In this document: piece by piece, positions 51,363-59,639 of the stretch | Layout: each line of letters starts with the position of its first letter | How positions within the stretch are numbered: the first letter of the stretch is position 1 | The notes under the pieces: generated by a model | The model's input: the letters and a program-made list of their open reading frames with translations, nothing else | The model's database searches: none | What the model was told of the DNA's origin: nothing | Made by a program: the position numbers and the translations under genes | Assembly: GCF_011694815.1 (NCBI RefSeq) | Contig: NZ_CP050177.1 | Coordinates: forward strand, 6,331,501 to 6,395,500 | Source of the DNA: Streptomyces liangshanensis | GTDB taxonomy: Bacteria > Actinomycetota > Actinomycetes > Streptomycetales > Streptomycetaceae | Direction: 5' to 3' | Length of the DNA stretch: 64,000 nucleotides

Positions 51363-51866
51363 TCAGAGCCGCCGCAGCGCCTCCACCGCCCGCCCCGTGA
51401 TCTCCTCGGGCGACCCGGAGACCTCCACCGCCACCCCCGCCTCGTCGTCCTCCAGCGGCTGGAGCGTGGCGAACTGCGAGTCGAGCAGCGCGGTCGGCAT
51501 GAAGTGCCCCTTGCGCGCGGCCATGCGCTCCTCGATCAGCGCCCGGTCACCGGCGAGGTGGACGAAGACCACGTCAGGGGCGGCGGCCCGCAGCCGGTCC
51601 CGGTAGGAGCGCTTGAGCGACGACGCGGCGACCACCCCGCCCTGCCCCGCCCGGCCCGCGGCCCACGCGCCGACGGCGTCCAGCCAGGGCCACCGGTCGT
51701 CGTCGTCCAGCGGGGTGCCCGCCGACATCTTGGCGATGTTCTCCGGCGGGTGGAACGCGTCCCCCTCGGCGTACGGGACGTCCAGCGCCTCGGCGAGCAA
51801 CTGCCCGACGGTGGTCTTCCCGGTGCCGGACACCCCCATCACCACCACGACGTGCGCAACACTCAT
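51363..51866 (-). CDS. Gluconokinase
   Basis: A 167-residue kinase of the GntK type that makes 6-phosphogluconate from gluconate. P-loop GVSGTGKTTVGQLL, the gluconate-binding segment EGDAFHPPENIAKMSAGTPL followed by DDDDRWPWLDA, SSLKRSYRDRLR, and KGHFMPTALLDSQFATLQPL are all intact. No gluconate permease or GntR is adjacent, so it is likely expressed alone. The upstream region has a 15-bp tandem repeat. Confidence 0.93.
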   Translation of the reverse strand: MSVAHVVVVMGVSGTGKTTVGQLLAEALDVPYAEGDAFHPPENIAKMSAGTPLDDDDRWPWLDAVGAWAAGRAGQGGVVAASSLKRSYRDRLRAAAPDVVFVHLAGDRALIEERMAARKGHFMPTALLDSQFATLQPLEDDEAGVAVEVSGSPEEITGRAVEALRRL

Positions 51867-51925
51867 CGGTTCCCTGCCCCTCACTGACCGTCCCTGACGC
51901 CTGACGGCCGTAAGTATGTCCTCCC

Positions 51926-52000
51926 CCGCCTCCGCCACTCCCGCCTCCGCCACTCCCGCCGCCGCCACTCCCGCCCCTGCGACTTCCGTCCCCGCCACCC
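51926..52000. repeat. 15-bp minisatellite between divergent gluconokinase and formaldehyde-oxidation genes
   Basis: CCGCCTCCGCCACTC repeats at 51926 and 51941 exactly, at 51956 with two changes, then twice in degenerate form to 52000. It sits 59 bases from the gluconokinase start and 85 bases from the dehydrogenase start. Confidence 0.85.
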
Positions 52001-52085
52001 CCACCCCCTGACCCCGCCGTCCCCGACGCGAGATAGTAGGTGCGGACAGTGTCGTTCGCGCGGTACGAGGAAAGCGGGTTGTTCC

Positions 52086-53171
52086 ATGGCGCAGCAGGTG
52101 CGCGGGGTCGTCGCCCCCGGCAAGAACGAGCCGGTGCGGATCGAGACGATCGTCGTCCCCGATCCGGGCCCCGGCGAGGCGGTGGTGAAGGTCCAGGCGT
52201 GCGGTGTCTGCCACACGGACCTGCACTACAAGCAGGGCGGCATCAACGACGACTACCCCTTCCTGCTCGGCCACGAGGCCGCCGGTGTCGTGGAGTCGGT
52301 CGGCGAGGACGTCACCGACGTGGCCCCCGGCGACTTCGTGATCCTCAACTGGCGCGCGGTGTGCGGTAGTTGCCGGGCCTGCCTGCGCGGCCGGCCGTGG
52401 TACTGCTTCAACACCCACAACGCGACGCAGAAGATGACGCTCCTCGACGGCACGGAACTCTCCCCGGCCCTCGGCATCGGCGCCTTCGCCGAGAAGACCC
52501 TCGTCGCCGCCGGGCAGTGCACCAAGGTCGACCCGAGCGTGTCCCCGGCCGTCGCGGGCCTGCTCGGCTGCGGCGTGATGGCCGGCATCGGCGCGGCGAT
52601 CAACACCGGCCAGGTCGGACGCGGCGACTCGGTCGCCGTCATCGGCTGCGGCGGGGTCGGGGATGCCGCCGTGGTCGGCGCCCGCCTCGCGGGGGCCGCC
52701 CGGATCATCGCCGTCGACATCGACGACCGCAAGCTGGCGACGGCCAAGGAGATGGGCGCCACCCACACCGTCAACTCCCGCTCCACCGACCCCGTCGAGG
52801 CCATCCGCGAACTCACCGGCGGCTTCGGCGCGGACGTCGTCATCGAGGCCGTCGGCCGCCCGGAGACGTACGAACAGGCCTTCTACGCACGGGACCTGGC
52901 CGGAACGGTCGTCCTGGTCGGCGTCCCCACCCCGGAGATGAAGCTCGAACTGCCCCTGCTGGACGTCTTCGGGCGCGGCGGCTCGCTCAAGTCCTCCTGG
53001 TACGGGGACTGTCTGCCCTCCAGGGACTTCCCGATGCTCATCGACCTCCACCAGCAGGGCCGTATCGACCTCGCCGCGTTCGTCACCGAGACCATCGGAC
53101 TCGGCGACGTCGAGAAGGCGTTCGCCCGGATGCACGAGGGTGACGTGCTGCGTTCGGTGGTGGTGTTCTGA
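52086..53171 (+). CDS. mscR: S-(hydroxymethyl)mycothiol dehydrogenase (mycothiol-dependent formaldehyde dehydrogenase)
   Basis: A 361-residue zinc MDR dehydrogenase. Catalytic zinc GVCHTD and [14 protein letters not shown]; structural zinc [18 protein letters not shown] motif [20 protein letters not shown] with the acidic VDIDDRK. Segments such as [20 protein letters not shown] are those I associate with actinobacterial mycothiol-dependent formaldehyde dehydrogenase. Formaldehyde adds to mycothiol and the enzyme oxidises the adduct to S-formylmycothiol. The overlapping downstream hydrolase fits release of formate. It would detoxify formaldehyde and may also act in NO handling. Confidence 0.92.
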   Translation: MAQQVRGVVAPGKNEPVRIETIVVPDPGPGEAVVKVQACGVCHTDLHYKQGGINDDYPFLLGHEAAGVVESVGEDVTDVAPGDFVILNWRAVCGSCRACLRGRPWYCFNTHNATQKMTLLDGTELSPALGIGAFAEKTLVAAGQCTKVDPSVSPAVAGLLGCGVMAGIGAAINTGQVGRGDSVAVIGCGGVGDAAVVGARLAGAARIIAVDIDDRKLATAKEMGATHTVNSRSTDPVEAIRELTGGFGADVVIEAVGRPETYEQAFYARDLAGTVVLVGVPTPEMKLELPLLDVFGRGGSLKSSWYGDCLPSRDFPMLIDLHQQGRIDLAAFVTETIGLGDVEKAFARMHEGDVLRSVVVF

Positions 53172-53809
53172 TGGCCTCCTCCGCACCCCGCGTCGACCAC
53201 CTCGTCACCTCGGGGACGTTCTCCCTCGACGGCGGCACCTGGGACGTCGACAACAACGTCTGGATCGTCGGTGACGACTCCGAGGCGATCGTCATCGACG
53301 CCGCGCACGACGCCGCCGCCATCGAGGCCGCCCTCGGCGGCCGTACGCTGCGCGCCATCGTCTGCACCCACGCGCACGACGACCACATCGACGCGGCCCC
53401 CGCCCTCGCCGCCGCGACCGGCGCGCCGATCCTCCTGCACCCGGACGACCTGCCGCTGTGGAAGCTGACCCACCCGGACCGGGCCCCCGACGGCGAACTC
53501 GCCGACGGCGCCACGCTCGACGTCGGCGGCGTCACGCTGACCGTGCTCCACACCCCCGGCCACGCGCCGGGCGCGGTCTGCCTGTACGTCCCCGCCCTGT
53601 CGACGGTCTTCACCGGCGACACGCTCTTCCAGGGCGGCCCCGGCGCGACCGGCCGGTCGTTCTCGCACTTCCCGACGATCATCGACTCGATCCGGGACCG
53701 GCTCCTCGCGCTGCCCCCGCAGACCGTGGTCCGCACCGGCCATGGCGACCCGACCACGGTCGGCGCCGAGGCGCCGCACCTGGAGGAGTGGATTCAGCGC
53801 GGCCACTGA
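53171..53809 (+). CDS. MBL-fold hydrolase of the mycothiol formaldehyde pathway
   Basis: A 212-residue glyoxalase-II-like MBL protein. Metal motif CTHAHDDHIDA, HTPGHAPGAVCLYV, TVFTGDTLFQGGPGATGRS and RTGHGDPTTV. Its ATG overlaps the stop of the dehydrogenase gene (TGATG). In actinobacteria this gene regularly follows mscR and is taken to hydrolyse S-formylmycothiol to formate and mycothiol; that reaction is family-context knowledge. Its 3' end overlaps the convergent pseudouridine synthase gene by 16 bases. Confidence 0.9.
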   Translation: MASSAPRVDHLVTSGTFSLDGGTWDVDNNVWIVGDDSEAIVIDAAHDAAAIEAALGGRTLRAIVCTHAHDDHIDAAPALAAATGAPILLHPDDLPLWKLTHPDRAPDGELADGATLDVGGVTLTVLHTPGHAPGAVCLYVPALSTVFTGDTLFQGGPGATGRSFSHFPTIIDSIRDRLLALPPQTVVRTGHGDPTTVGAEAPHLEEWIQRGH

Positions 53810-54789
53810 GCGGGCGGCAGCAGGCGCGACCCGCTGGTGAAGCGGAACGGCTCACCGGTCAGCGGATCGGTGAACTCCAGCACCGTCGCGAGGAGTTGCA
53901 GCGGACGCGTGTGGTCGTCGGGCGCCGGCTCCCGTACGACCGGGTACAGCGGGTCGTGCAGGAGCGGCAGCCCGAGGCTGTTCATGTGGACCCGCAGCTG
54001 ATGGGTGCGGCCGGTGGCCGGCGACAGCCGGTACCGGCCGAACCCGCCCCGCCGCTCCAGCAGTTCGACCCGGCTCTCGCTGTTGGGCTCCCCGGGGACC
54101 TCCCGGGCCGCCTGCTCCCCGCGCTCCTTCTCGATCCGGCTCCGGACGGTGACGGGAAGCGCCACCGCCGGGTCGTACGGCGCGACGGCCTCGTACTCCT
54201 TGCGGACCGCCCGGTCCCGGAACAGCGTCTGGTACGCGCCGCGGTCCCCGGCCCGTACGACACACAGCACCAGCCCGGCCGTCAGCCGGTCCAGGCGGTG
54301 CGCGGGCTGGAGCTCGGGCAGCCCCCACGCGCGGCGCAGCCGGGCCGGCAGGGTCTCGGTGATGTGCGAGCCGCGCGGGGTGGTGGCCAGGAAGTGCGGC
54401 TTGTCGGCGACGAGGATCCGCTCGTCGCGGTACACGACCCCCACCTCGAACGGCACCCGGTCCTCGGGCGCGAAGTCCCGGTGGAACCACAGATACCGCC
54501 CGGCGGCGTACGGCTCCGTCGCCCGGACCGGACCGTCCAGGCCCACGAACCGCCCCTCGCGGAACATCGCGTCGACCCGCTCCACCCCCACGGCGGACCC
54601 GAACCGCGCCACCAGATGATCCCGTACGGTCTCCCACGCCCCACCGGGATCGGCGGGCAGCCGCACCCGCACGGCGTCCACCCCCTCACGCTGCGGCAGC
54701 GGAGAGGCCGGCGGGGTGCGATGCCGATGCCCCACGAACCGCCCCTTCCCGTCCCGGACGCCCCCGCCCGACACCACCCACACAGCCAC
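53794..54789 (-). CDS. RluA-family pseudouridine synthase
   Basis: A 331-residue RNA pseudouridine synthase. The catalytic motif is PAHRLDRLTAGLVL with the essential aspartate; ILVADKPHFLATTPRG, KEYEAVAP, and LSPATGRTHQLRVHMNSLGL follow the family pattern. It would modify rRNA or tRNA uridine. The start is uncertain: GTG 54789 is the longest open start, with TAGGGT a few bases upstream suggesting a possible leaderless message, but starts nearer PASPLPQREGVD are equally plausible. Confidence 0.88.
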   Translation of the reverse strand: MAVWVVSGGGVRDGKGRFVGHRHRTPPASPLPQREGVDAVRVRLPADPGGAWETVRDHLVARFGSAVGVERVDAMFREGRFVGLDGPVRATEPYAAGRYLWFHRDFAPEDRVPFEVGVVYRDERILVADKPHFLATTPRGSHITETLPARLRRAWGLPELQPAHRLDRLTAGLVLCVVRAGDRGAYQTLFRDRAVRKEYEAVAPYDPAVALPVTVRSRIEKERGEQAAREVPGEPNSESRVELLERRGGFGRYRLSPATGRTHQLRVHMNSLGLPLLHDPLYPVVREPAPDDHTRPLQLLATVLEFTDPLTGEPFRFTSGSRLLPPAQWPR

Positions 54790-54826
54790 CCCACCCTACC
54801 GACCAGCCCACCCGCCCCTCCCGCCC

Positions 54827-54907
54827 CAAGGCCCACGACCGCTCCTCCCGCTCCAAGACCCACGACCACCCCGGCCTCCCCAAGCCCCACGACCACCCCG
54901 CCCCACG
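54827..54907. repeat. 27-bp tandem repeat in a C-rich intergenic region
   Basis: CAAG-x-CCCACGACC recurs at 54827, 54854 and 54881 with an exact 27-base period, and CAAG again at 54908. The 257-bp gap holds no gene I can support; reading it on the minus strand gives VVVGLG-type repeats, which I regard as a shadow. Confidence 0.7.
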
Positions 54908-55046
54908 CAAGATCGTCGGCCCCCCGCCCCCCCGGCGCCCAAGATCCACAAGCTCCCCCGCACACCCCTAGCCCGTTCGGCCCCCGCCTCGCGCCCCCCG
55001 CCGGGATGAGACCGGATCCCGCGCCGGCCACCCGCATGATGGACCG

Positions 55047-55919
55047 GTGATCAGTGTCCTGTTCGCCGTCCTGACCGCGATCAGCAACGGCTCCGCCTCG
55101 GTGCTCCAGCGGCGCGCCGCGTCCACGGTGCCCGACTCCGACGCCCTCCACCTCTCGCTGATCCGGCACCTGCTCCGGCAGCGGGTCTGGCTGGCCGGCA
55201 TCGGCCTGGTCATCGTGGCCGCCATCTGCCAGGCGATCGCGCTCGCCACCGGGGCCATCGCCGTCGTCCAGCCGATCTTCGTCATCGAGCTCCCCGTGAC
55301 CCTGCTGATCGCGAGCTACGTCTTCCGCTCCCGGCTCCCGGGCTCCGCCTGGCTGGGCGTCGCGGCGGTGACCTCGGGACTCGCGCTCGGGCTGGGCGCG
55401 GCGTCGCCGGGCGGCGGCACCGAGACCGTGGACCCGATCGCCTGGGTCCCGGCGCTGATCATCACCCTGGGCGTCGAGGTCGTGCTGATCGGCGCCGCGC
55501 AGCGGGTACGGGGCAACCCGCGCGCCGCGCTCTTCGGCCTCGCCGCCGCCGTCGGGTACGCGCTGACCGCCGCGCTGCTGAAGGACGCCGTGTCCCGCAT
55601 CGAGGACGGCGCGGGCGTGGTCGCGCTGCTCTCCGCCTGGCAGTTGTACGCAACCGCCGTGGCCGGGATCGGGGCGCTCTTCCTCCTCCAGAACGCCCTT
55701 CAGGCGGGCTCCCTGGTGGCGTCCCAGCCGATGCTGACCCTCGGCGACGCGTTGATCAGCATCACGTACGGGGTGACGCTGTTCGGCGAGAACGTGCGGA
55801 CCGGCTGGTGGCTGGTGCCCGAGCTGATCGGCGTCGCCCTGATCACGGCGGGCTGCCTCGAACTGGCCCGCTCACCCCTGGCGTCGGGCACCGCCCCGCC
55901 CAAGCCCCGCGTGCGCTGA
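55047..55919 (+). CDS. DMT-family (NIPA/EamA-like) membrane transporter
   Basis: A 290-residue membrane protein with about nine hydrophobic helices. The N-terminus (VLFAVLTAISNGSASVLQRR) and GAIAVVQPIFVIELPVTLLI, LLQNALQAGSLVASQPMLTL resemble the NIPA-like branch of DMT transporters. The start is GTG 55047. The substrate is unknown. It appears monocistronic, with the glycosidase promoter following at 55975. Confidence 0.85.
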   Translation: MISVLFAVLTAISNGSASVLQRRAASTVPDSDALHLSLIRHLLRQRVWLAGIGLVIVAAICQAIALATGAIAVVQPIFVIELPVTLLIASYVFRSRLPGSAWLGVAAVTSGLALGLGAASPGGGTETVDPIAWVPALIITLGVEVVLIGAAQRVRGNPRAALFGLAAAVGYALTAALLKDAVSRIEDGAGVVALLSAWQLYATAVAGIGALFLLQNALQAGSLVASQPMLTLGDALISITYGVTLFGENVRTGWWLVPELIGVALITAGCLELARSPLASGTAPPKPRVR

Positions 55920-55974
55920 CACCCGCTCTCCGCCGAGCCCGGTTTCGTGCTGCCCAATTGATCGTCGTGTGTAA

Positions 55975-56007
55975 ACCGTTGACAAAACGGTGACACGATT
56001 GGAATCT
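55975..56007 (+). promoter_or_regulatory. Promoter and operator of the GH87-like glycosidase gene
   Basis: TTGACA (55979-55984), a 17-base spacer and GAATCT (56002-56007) make a reasonable promoter. ACCGTT-GACAA-AACGGT (55975-55991) is an inverted repeat centred on the -35, a likely operator. The following 130-base leader is unusually AT-rich for the window. Confidence 0.65.
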
Positions 56008-56137
56008 GTGACTCGCAAAAAACTGTGCAACTGGCTCAATTTTTTCAGAATCTCCTCGCAACTTCGTGGCAAGAGTCCGACCCGCAGGCCCCCCTCCCGC
56101 GGCCCCCCACTCTCTCGTTCCGACAGACAGAGGACCC

Positions 56138-59100
56138 ATGAAAAGAACGCAGCTCAGCAGAGGGTTGATCACCGGCCTGGTGACGGCCGCCCTGATCGCC
56201 TTCGGGCTCATACCTCTCTCCACCGAGACCGCCTCCGCGGCCGACCGCCCCAACGTCGCCGCCGGCCGTACCGCCTCGGCGAGCGGGTCCGAGGGCAGCC
56301 ATCCCGCCTCCAACGTCACGGACGGCAACCAGCAGACCTACTGGGAAGGCCCGAACAACGGCTTCCCGGGCTGGGTCCAGACCGACCTCGGCAGCAACGT
56401 CGCCGTCGACCAGGTGGTGCTCAAACTGCCGACGACGTGGGAGGCGCGCACCCAGGCCGTCGCCATCCAGGGCAGCACCAACGGGACGACGTTCAGCACC
56501 CTGTCCGCCACGCAGGCCCGGGCGTTCTCCCCGGCCTCGGCGAACACCGTCACCATCGACTTCACCTCCACGAGCGTCCGGTACGTCCGGGTGAGCATCA
56601 CCGGGAACACCGGCTGGCCCGCCGCGCAGGTCTCCGAACTCGCGGTGTACGGCCCGGCGGCCACCGACCCGGACCCCGACCCCGACCCCGATCCGGGCAC
56701 GGGTACGGACCTGGCCCGCGGCAAGGCGATCGAGGCGAACTCGTCGGTCTTCTCGTTCGTCGCGGCCAACGCCAACGACAACAACCTCGCCACGTACTGG
56801 GAGTCCAACGGACACCCGTCGAACCTCACCGTGAAGCTCGGCGCCGACGCCGACATCAGCGCCGTCGTGGTCAAGCTCAACCCCGACTCCGCGTGGGGGC
56901 CGAGGAGCCAGAACATCCAGGTCCTCGGACGCGCCTACACCGCCGCCGGCTTCACCTCGCTCAAGGCGCGCGCCGACTACGCCTTCAACCCGGCGACCAA
57001 CCAGAACTCGGTACGGATCCCCGTCACCGGCCGCGTCGCCGACCTCCAGCTCCAGATCTTCGCCAACACCGGCGCGGGCGGCGGCCAGGTCGCCGAGATC
57101 CAGGTCATCGGAGTCCCGGCCCCCAACCCCGACCTGACCGTCACCGCCCTGTCGTGGACCCCCGCCGCACCGGTGGAGACCGACACGACCACCGTCAACG
57201 CGACCGTACGCAACGCGGGCACCGCCGCCTCCCCGGCGACCACCGTCAACGTCAGCGTGGGCGGCGCCGTCGCGGGCAGCGCCCCGGTCGGCGCACTCGC
57301 CGTCGGCGCCTCGGCCACCGTCCCCGTCACCATCGGCAAGCGCGCCGAGGGCAGTTACCGGGTGACCGCCATCGTGGACCCGACCGACACGGTCGTCGAG
57401 CAGGACAACAACAACAACAGTTTCGTGGCGACGGCCCAGCTGGTCGTCGGCCAGGCCCCCGGCCCCGACCTCCAGGTGCTCAGCATCGACTCCACCCCGG
57501 CCAACCCGGCCGTGGGATCACCGGTCCAGTTCACCGTGGCGGTGAAGAACCGCGGCACCACCGCGTCGGGCGCCACCACGGTCACCCGCCTGACGGTCGG
57601 CGGCACCACCCTCAACACCAGCACCCCGTCGGTCGCCGCGGGCGCCACCGCCAACGTGAGCGTCACCGGCACGTGGACCGCCACCAGCGGCGGCGCCACC
57701 CTCGTCGCCACCGCCGACGCCACCAACGTCGTCACGGAGACCAACGAGACGAACAACGCGTTCTCCCGGGCGATCGTGGTCGGGCGCGGCGCGGCCGTCC
57801 CGTACACCGAGTACGAGGCCGAAGCGGGCCGTTACCAGGGCACGTTGCTGGAAGCGGACGCCGAACGCACCTTCGGGCACACGAACTTCGCCACCGAGTC
57901 CTCCGGCCGCAAGTCGGTACGGCTCAACAGCACCGGTCAGTTCGTGGAGTTCACCTCCACCGTCCCGACCAACTCGATCGTCGTCCGCAACTCCATCCCG
58001 GACGCGGCGAACGGCGGCGGCATCGAGGCCACCATCGGCCTGTACGTCAACGACACCTTCGTCAGGAAGCTCACGCTCTCCTCGAAGCACAGCTGGCTGT
58101 ACGGCGACACCGACGGCCCCGAGGCCCTGACCAACACCCCGCAGGCCGACGCCCGGCGGCTCTTCGACGAGGCGAACGCGCTGCTGTCGACGACGTACCC
58201 GGCGGGCACCAAGTTCAAGCTCCAGCGCGACGCGAGCGACACCGCGTCCTTCTACATCATCGACCTGATCGACCTGGAGCAGGTCGCGCCGCCGACGAGC
58301 AAGCCGGCGGAGTGCACCTCCATCACGTCGTACGGCGCGGTGCCCGACGACGGCATCGACGACACGACCGCCATCCAGCGGGCGGTGACGGACAACCAGA
58401 ACGACGTCATCGACTGCGTGTGGATCCCGGCGGGCCAGTGGCGCCAGGAGAAGAAGATCCTGACCGACGACCCGCTGAACCGCGGCCAGTACAACCAGGT
58501 CGGCATCAGCAACGTCACCATCCGGGGCGCCGGCATGTGGCACTCCCAGCTCTACACCCTGACCGAACCGCACCTGGCGGTGGGCAGCATCAACCACCCG
58601 CACGAGGGCAACTTCGGCTTCGACATCGACGACAACACCCAGATCTCCGACATCGCCATCTTCGGCTCCGGCCGGATCCGCGGCGGCCCCGGTGGCGCCG
58701 AGGGCGGAGTCGGCCTGAACGGGCGGTTCGGCAAGAACACCAAGATCTCCAACGTGTGGATCGAGCACGCCAACGTCGGAGTCTGGGTCGGCCGTGACTA
58801 CGACAACATCCCCGCCCTGTGGGGCCCCGCCGACGGGCTGGAGCTCACCGGCATGCGCATCCGCGACACGTACGCCGACGGCATCAACTTCACCAACGGC
58901 ACCCGGAACTCCAAGGTGTTCAACTCCTCGTTCCGCACCACGGGCGACGACTCCCTGGCGGTCTGGGCCAACCGGTACGTCAAGGACACGTCCGTCGACG
59001 TCGCGCACGACAACCAGTTCGTCAACAACACGATCCAACTGCCCTGGCGCGCCACCGGCATCGCGGTCTACGGCGGCTACGGCAACAAGATCGAGAACAA

Positions 59101-59569
59101 CCTCGTGTACGACACCGCCAACTACCCCGGCATCATGCTGGCGACCGACCACGACCCGCTGCCCTTCACCGGCCAGACCCTGATCGCCAACAACGCCCTG
59201 TACCGCACCGGCGGAGCCTTCTGGAACGAGGACCAGGAGTTCGGTGCCATCACGCTCTTCGCCCAGAGCAGGGACATCCCCGGCGTCACCATCCGGGACA
59301 CCGACATCTACGACTCGACCTTCGACGGCATCCAGTTCAAGACCGGCGGCGGCAACGTGCCCTCCGTCGCGATCAACAACGTCAAGATCGACAAGTCCAA
59401 CAACGGCGCCGGCATCCTCGCCATGAGCGGCGCCCGCGGCAGCGCGACCCTGACCAACGTCACCATCACCAACTCGGCCGACGGCAACATCGTCACCCAG
59501 CCGGGCTCCCAGTTCGTCATCACGGGAGGCACCACAGCGGCCAGAGCCTGGGGCCGCGCGAACCAGTAG
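56138..59569 (+). CDS. Secreted multidomain beta-helix glycosidase, GH87 mycodextranase / alpha-1,3-glucanase-like
   Basis: A 1143-residue exoenzyme. Signal peptide 1-34 (TASAADRP); a discoidin/F5-8C carbohydrate domain (about 36-175, NVAAGRTASASGSEGSHPAS); a short acidic DPDPDPDPDPG linker; a second discoidin-like domain (about 190-325); two CARDB adhesion domains (about 329-435, 442-548); a CBM6/35-like domain (about 554-715); and a right-handed beta-helix catalytic domain (726-1143, ITSYGAVPDDGIDDTTAIQR). Candidate catalytic acids are Asp914 (ADGINF) and Asp937-938 (TTGDDSLAVW). Fold and order match GH87; action on fungal or dental alpha-1,3-glucan is inferred. Confidence 0.82.
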   Translation: MKRTQLSRGLITGLVTAALIAFGLIPLSTETASAADRPNVAAGRTASASGSEGSHPASNVTDGNQQTYWEGPNNGFPGWVQTDLGSNVAVDQVVLKLPTTWEARTQAVAIQGSTNGTTFSTLSATQARAFSPASANTVTIDFTSTSVRYVRVSITGNTGWPAAQVSELAVYGPAATDPDPDPDPDPGTGTDLARGKAIEANSSVFSFVAANANDNNLATYWESNGHPSNLTVKLGADADISAVVVKLNPDSAWGPRSQNIQVLGRAYTAAGFTSLKARADYAFNPATNQNSVRIPVTGRVADLQLQIFANTGAGGGQVAEIQVIGVPAPNPDLTVTALSWTPAAPVETDTTTVNATVRNAGTAASPATTVNVSVGGAVAGSAPVGALAVGASATVPVTIGKRAEGSYRVTAIVDPTDTVVEQDNNNNSFVATAQLVVGQAPGPDLQVLSIDSTPANPAVGSPVQFTVAVKNRGTTASGATTVTRLTVGGTTLNTSTPSVAAGATANVSVTGTWTATSGGATLVATADATNVVTETNETNNAFSRAIVVGRGAAVPYTEYEAEAGRYQGTLLEADAERTFGHTNFATESSGRKSVRLNSTGQFVEFTSTVPTNSIVVRNSIPDAANGGGIEATIGLYVNDTFVRKLTLSSKHSWLYGDTDGPEALTNTPQADARRLFDEANALLSTTYPAGTKFKLQRDASDTASFYIIDLIDLEQVAPPTSKPAECTSITSYGAVPDDGIDDTTAIQRAVTDNQNDVIDCVWIPAGQWRQEKKILTDDPLNRGQYNQVGISNVTIRGAGMWHSQLYTLTEPHLAVGSINHPHEGNFGFDIDDNTQISDIAIFGSGRIRGGPGGAEGGVGLNGRFGKNTKISNVWIEHANVGVWVGRDYDNIPALWGPADGLELTGMRIRDTYADGINFTNGTRNSKVFNSSFRTTGDDSLAVWANRYVKDTSVDVAHDNQFVNNTIQLPWRATGIAVYGGYGNKIENNLVYDTANYPGIMLATDHDPLPFTGQTLIANNALYRTGGAFWNEDQEFGAITLFAQSRDIPGVTIRDTDIYDSTFDGIQFKTGGGNVPSVAINNVKIDKSNNGAGILAMSGARGSATLTNVTITNSADGNIVTQPGSQFVITGGTTAARAWGRANQ

Positions 59570-59576
59570 CACCCAC

Positions 59577-59615
59577 GGCGGGGCCGACCGGAGAACCCCT
59601 CCGCCCGGCCCCGCC
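59577..59615. terminator. Bidirectional terminator between convergent genes
   Basis: A perfect 10-bp GC stem (59577-59586 with 59606-59615) with a 19-base loop, between the glycosidase stop and the pentapeptide-repeat stop. Confidence 0.55.
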
Positions 59616-59639
59616 CCACGCCCGCGCCACGGACCCGGC

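Noticed and set aside
51881..52216. Minus-strand frame with GVAEA-like repeats overlapping the mscR start
   Set aside because: It translates the 15-bp minisatellite and runs antisense into mscR.
54686..54949. Minus-strand open frame with VVVGLG repeats
   Set aside because: It is explained by the 27-bp DNA repeat and C-rich composition, with no start signal.
56020..56047. A6/T6 stretches in the glycosidase leader as a terminator or riboswitch
   Set aside because: The arms pair only through the homopolymers, with no stable stem between.
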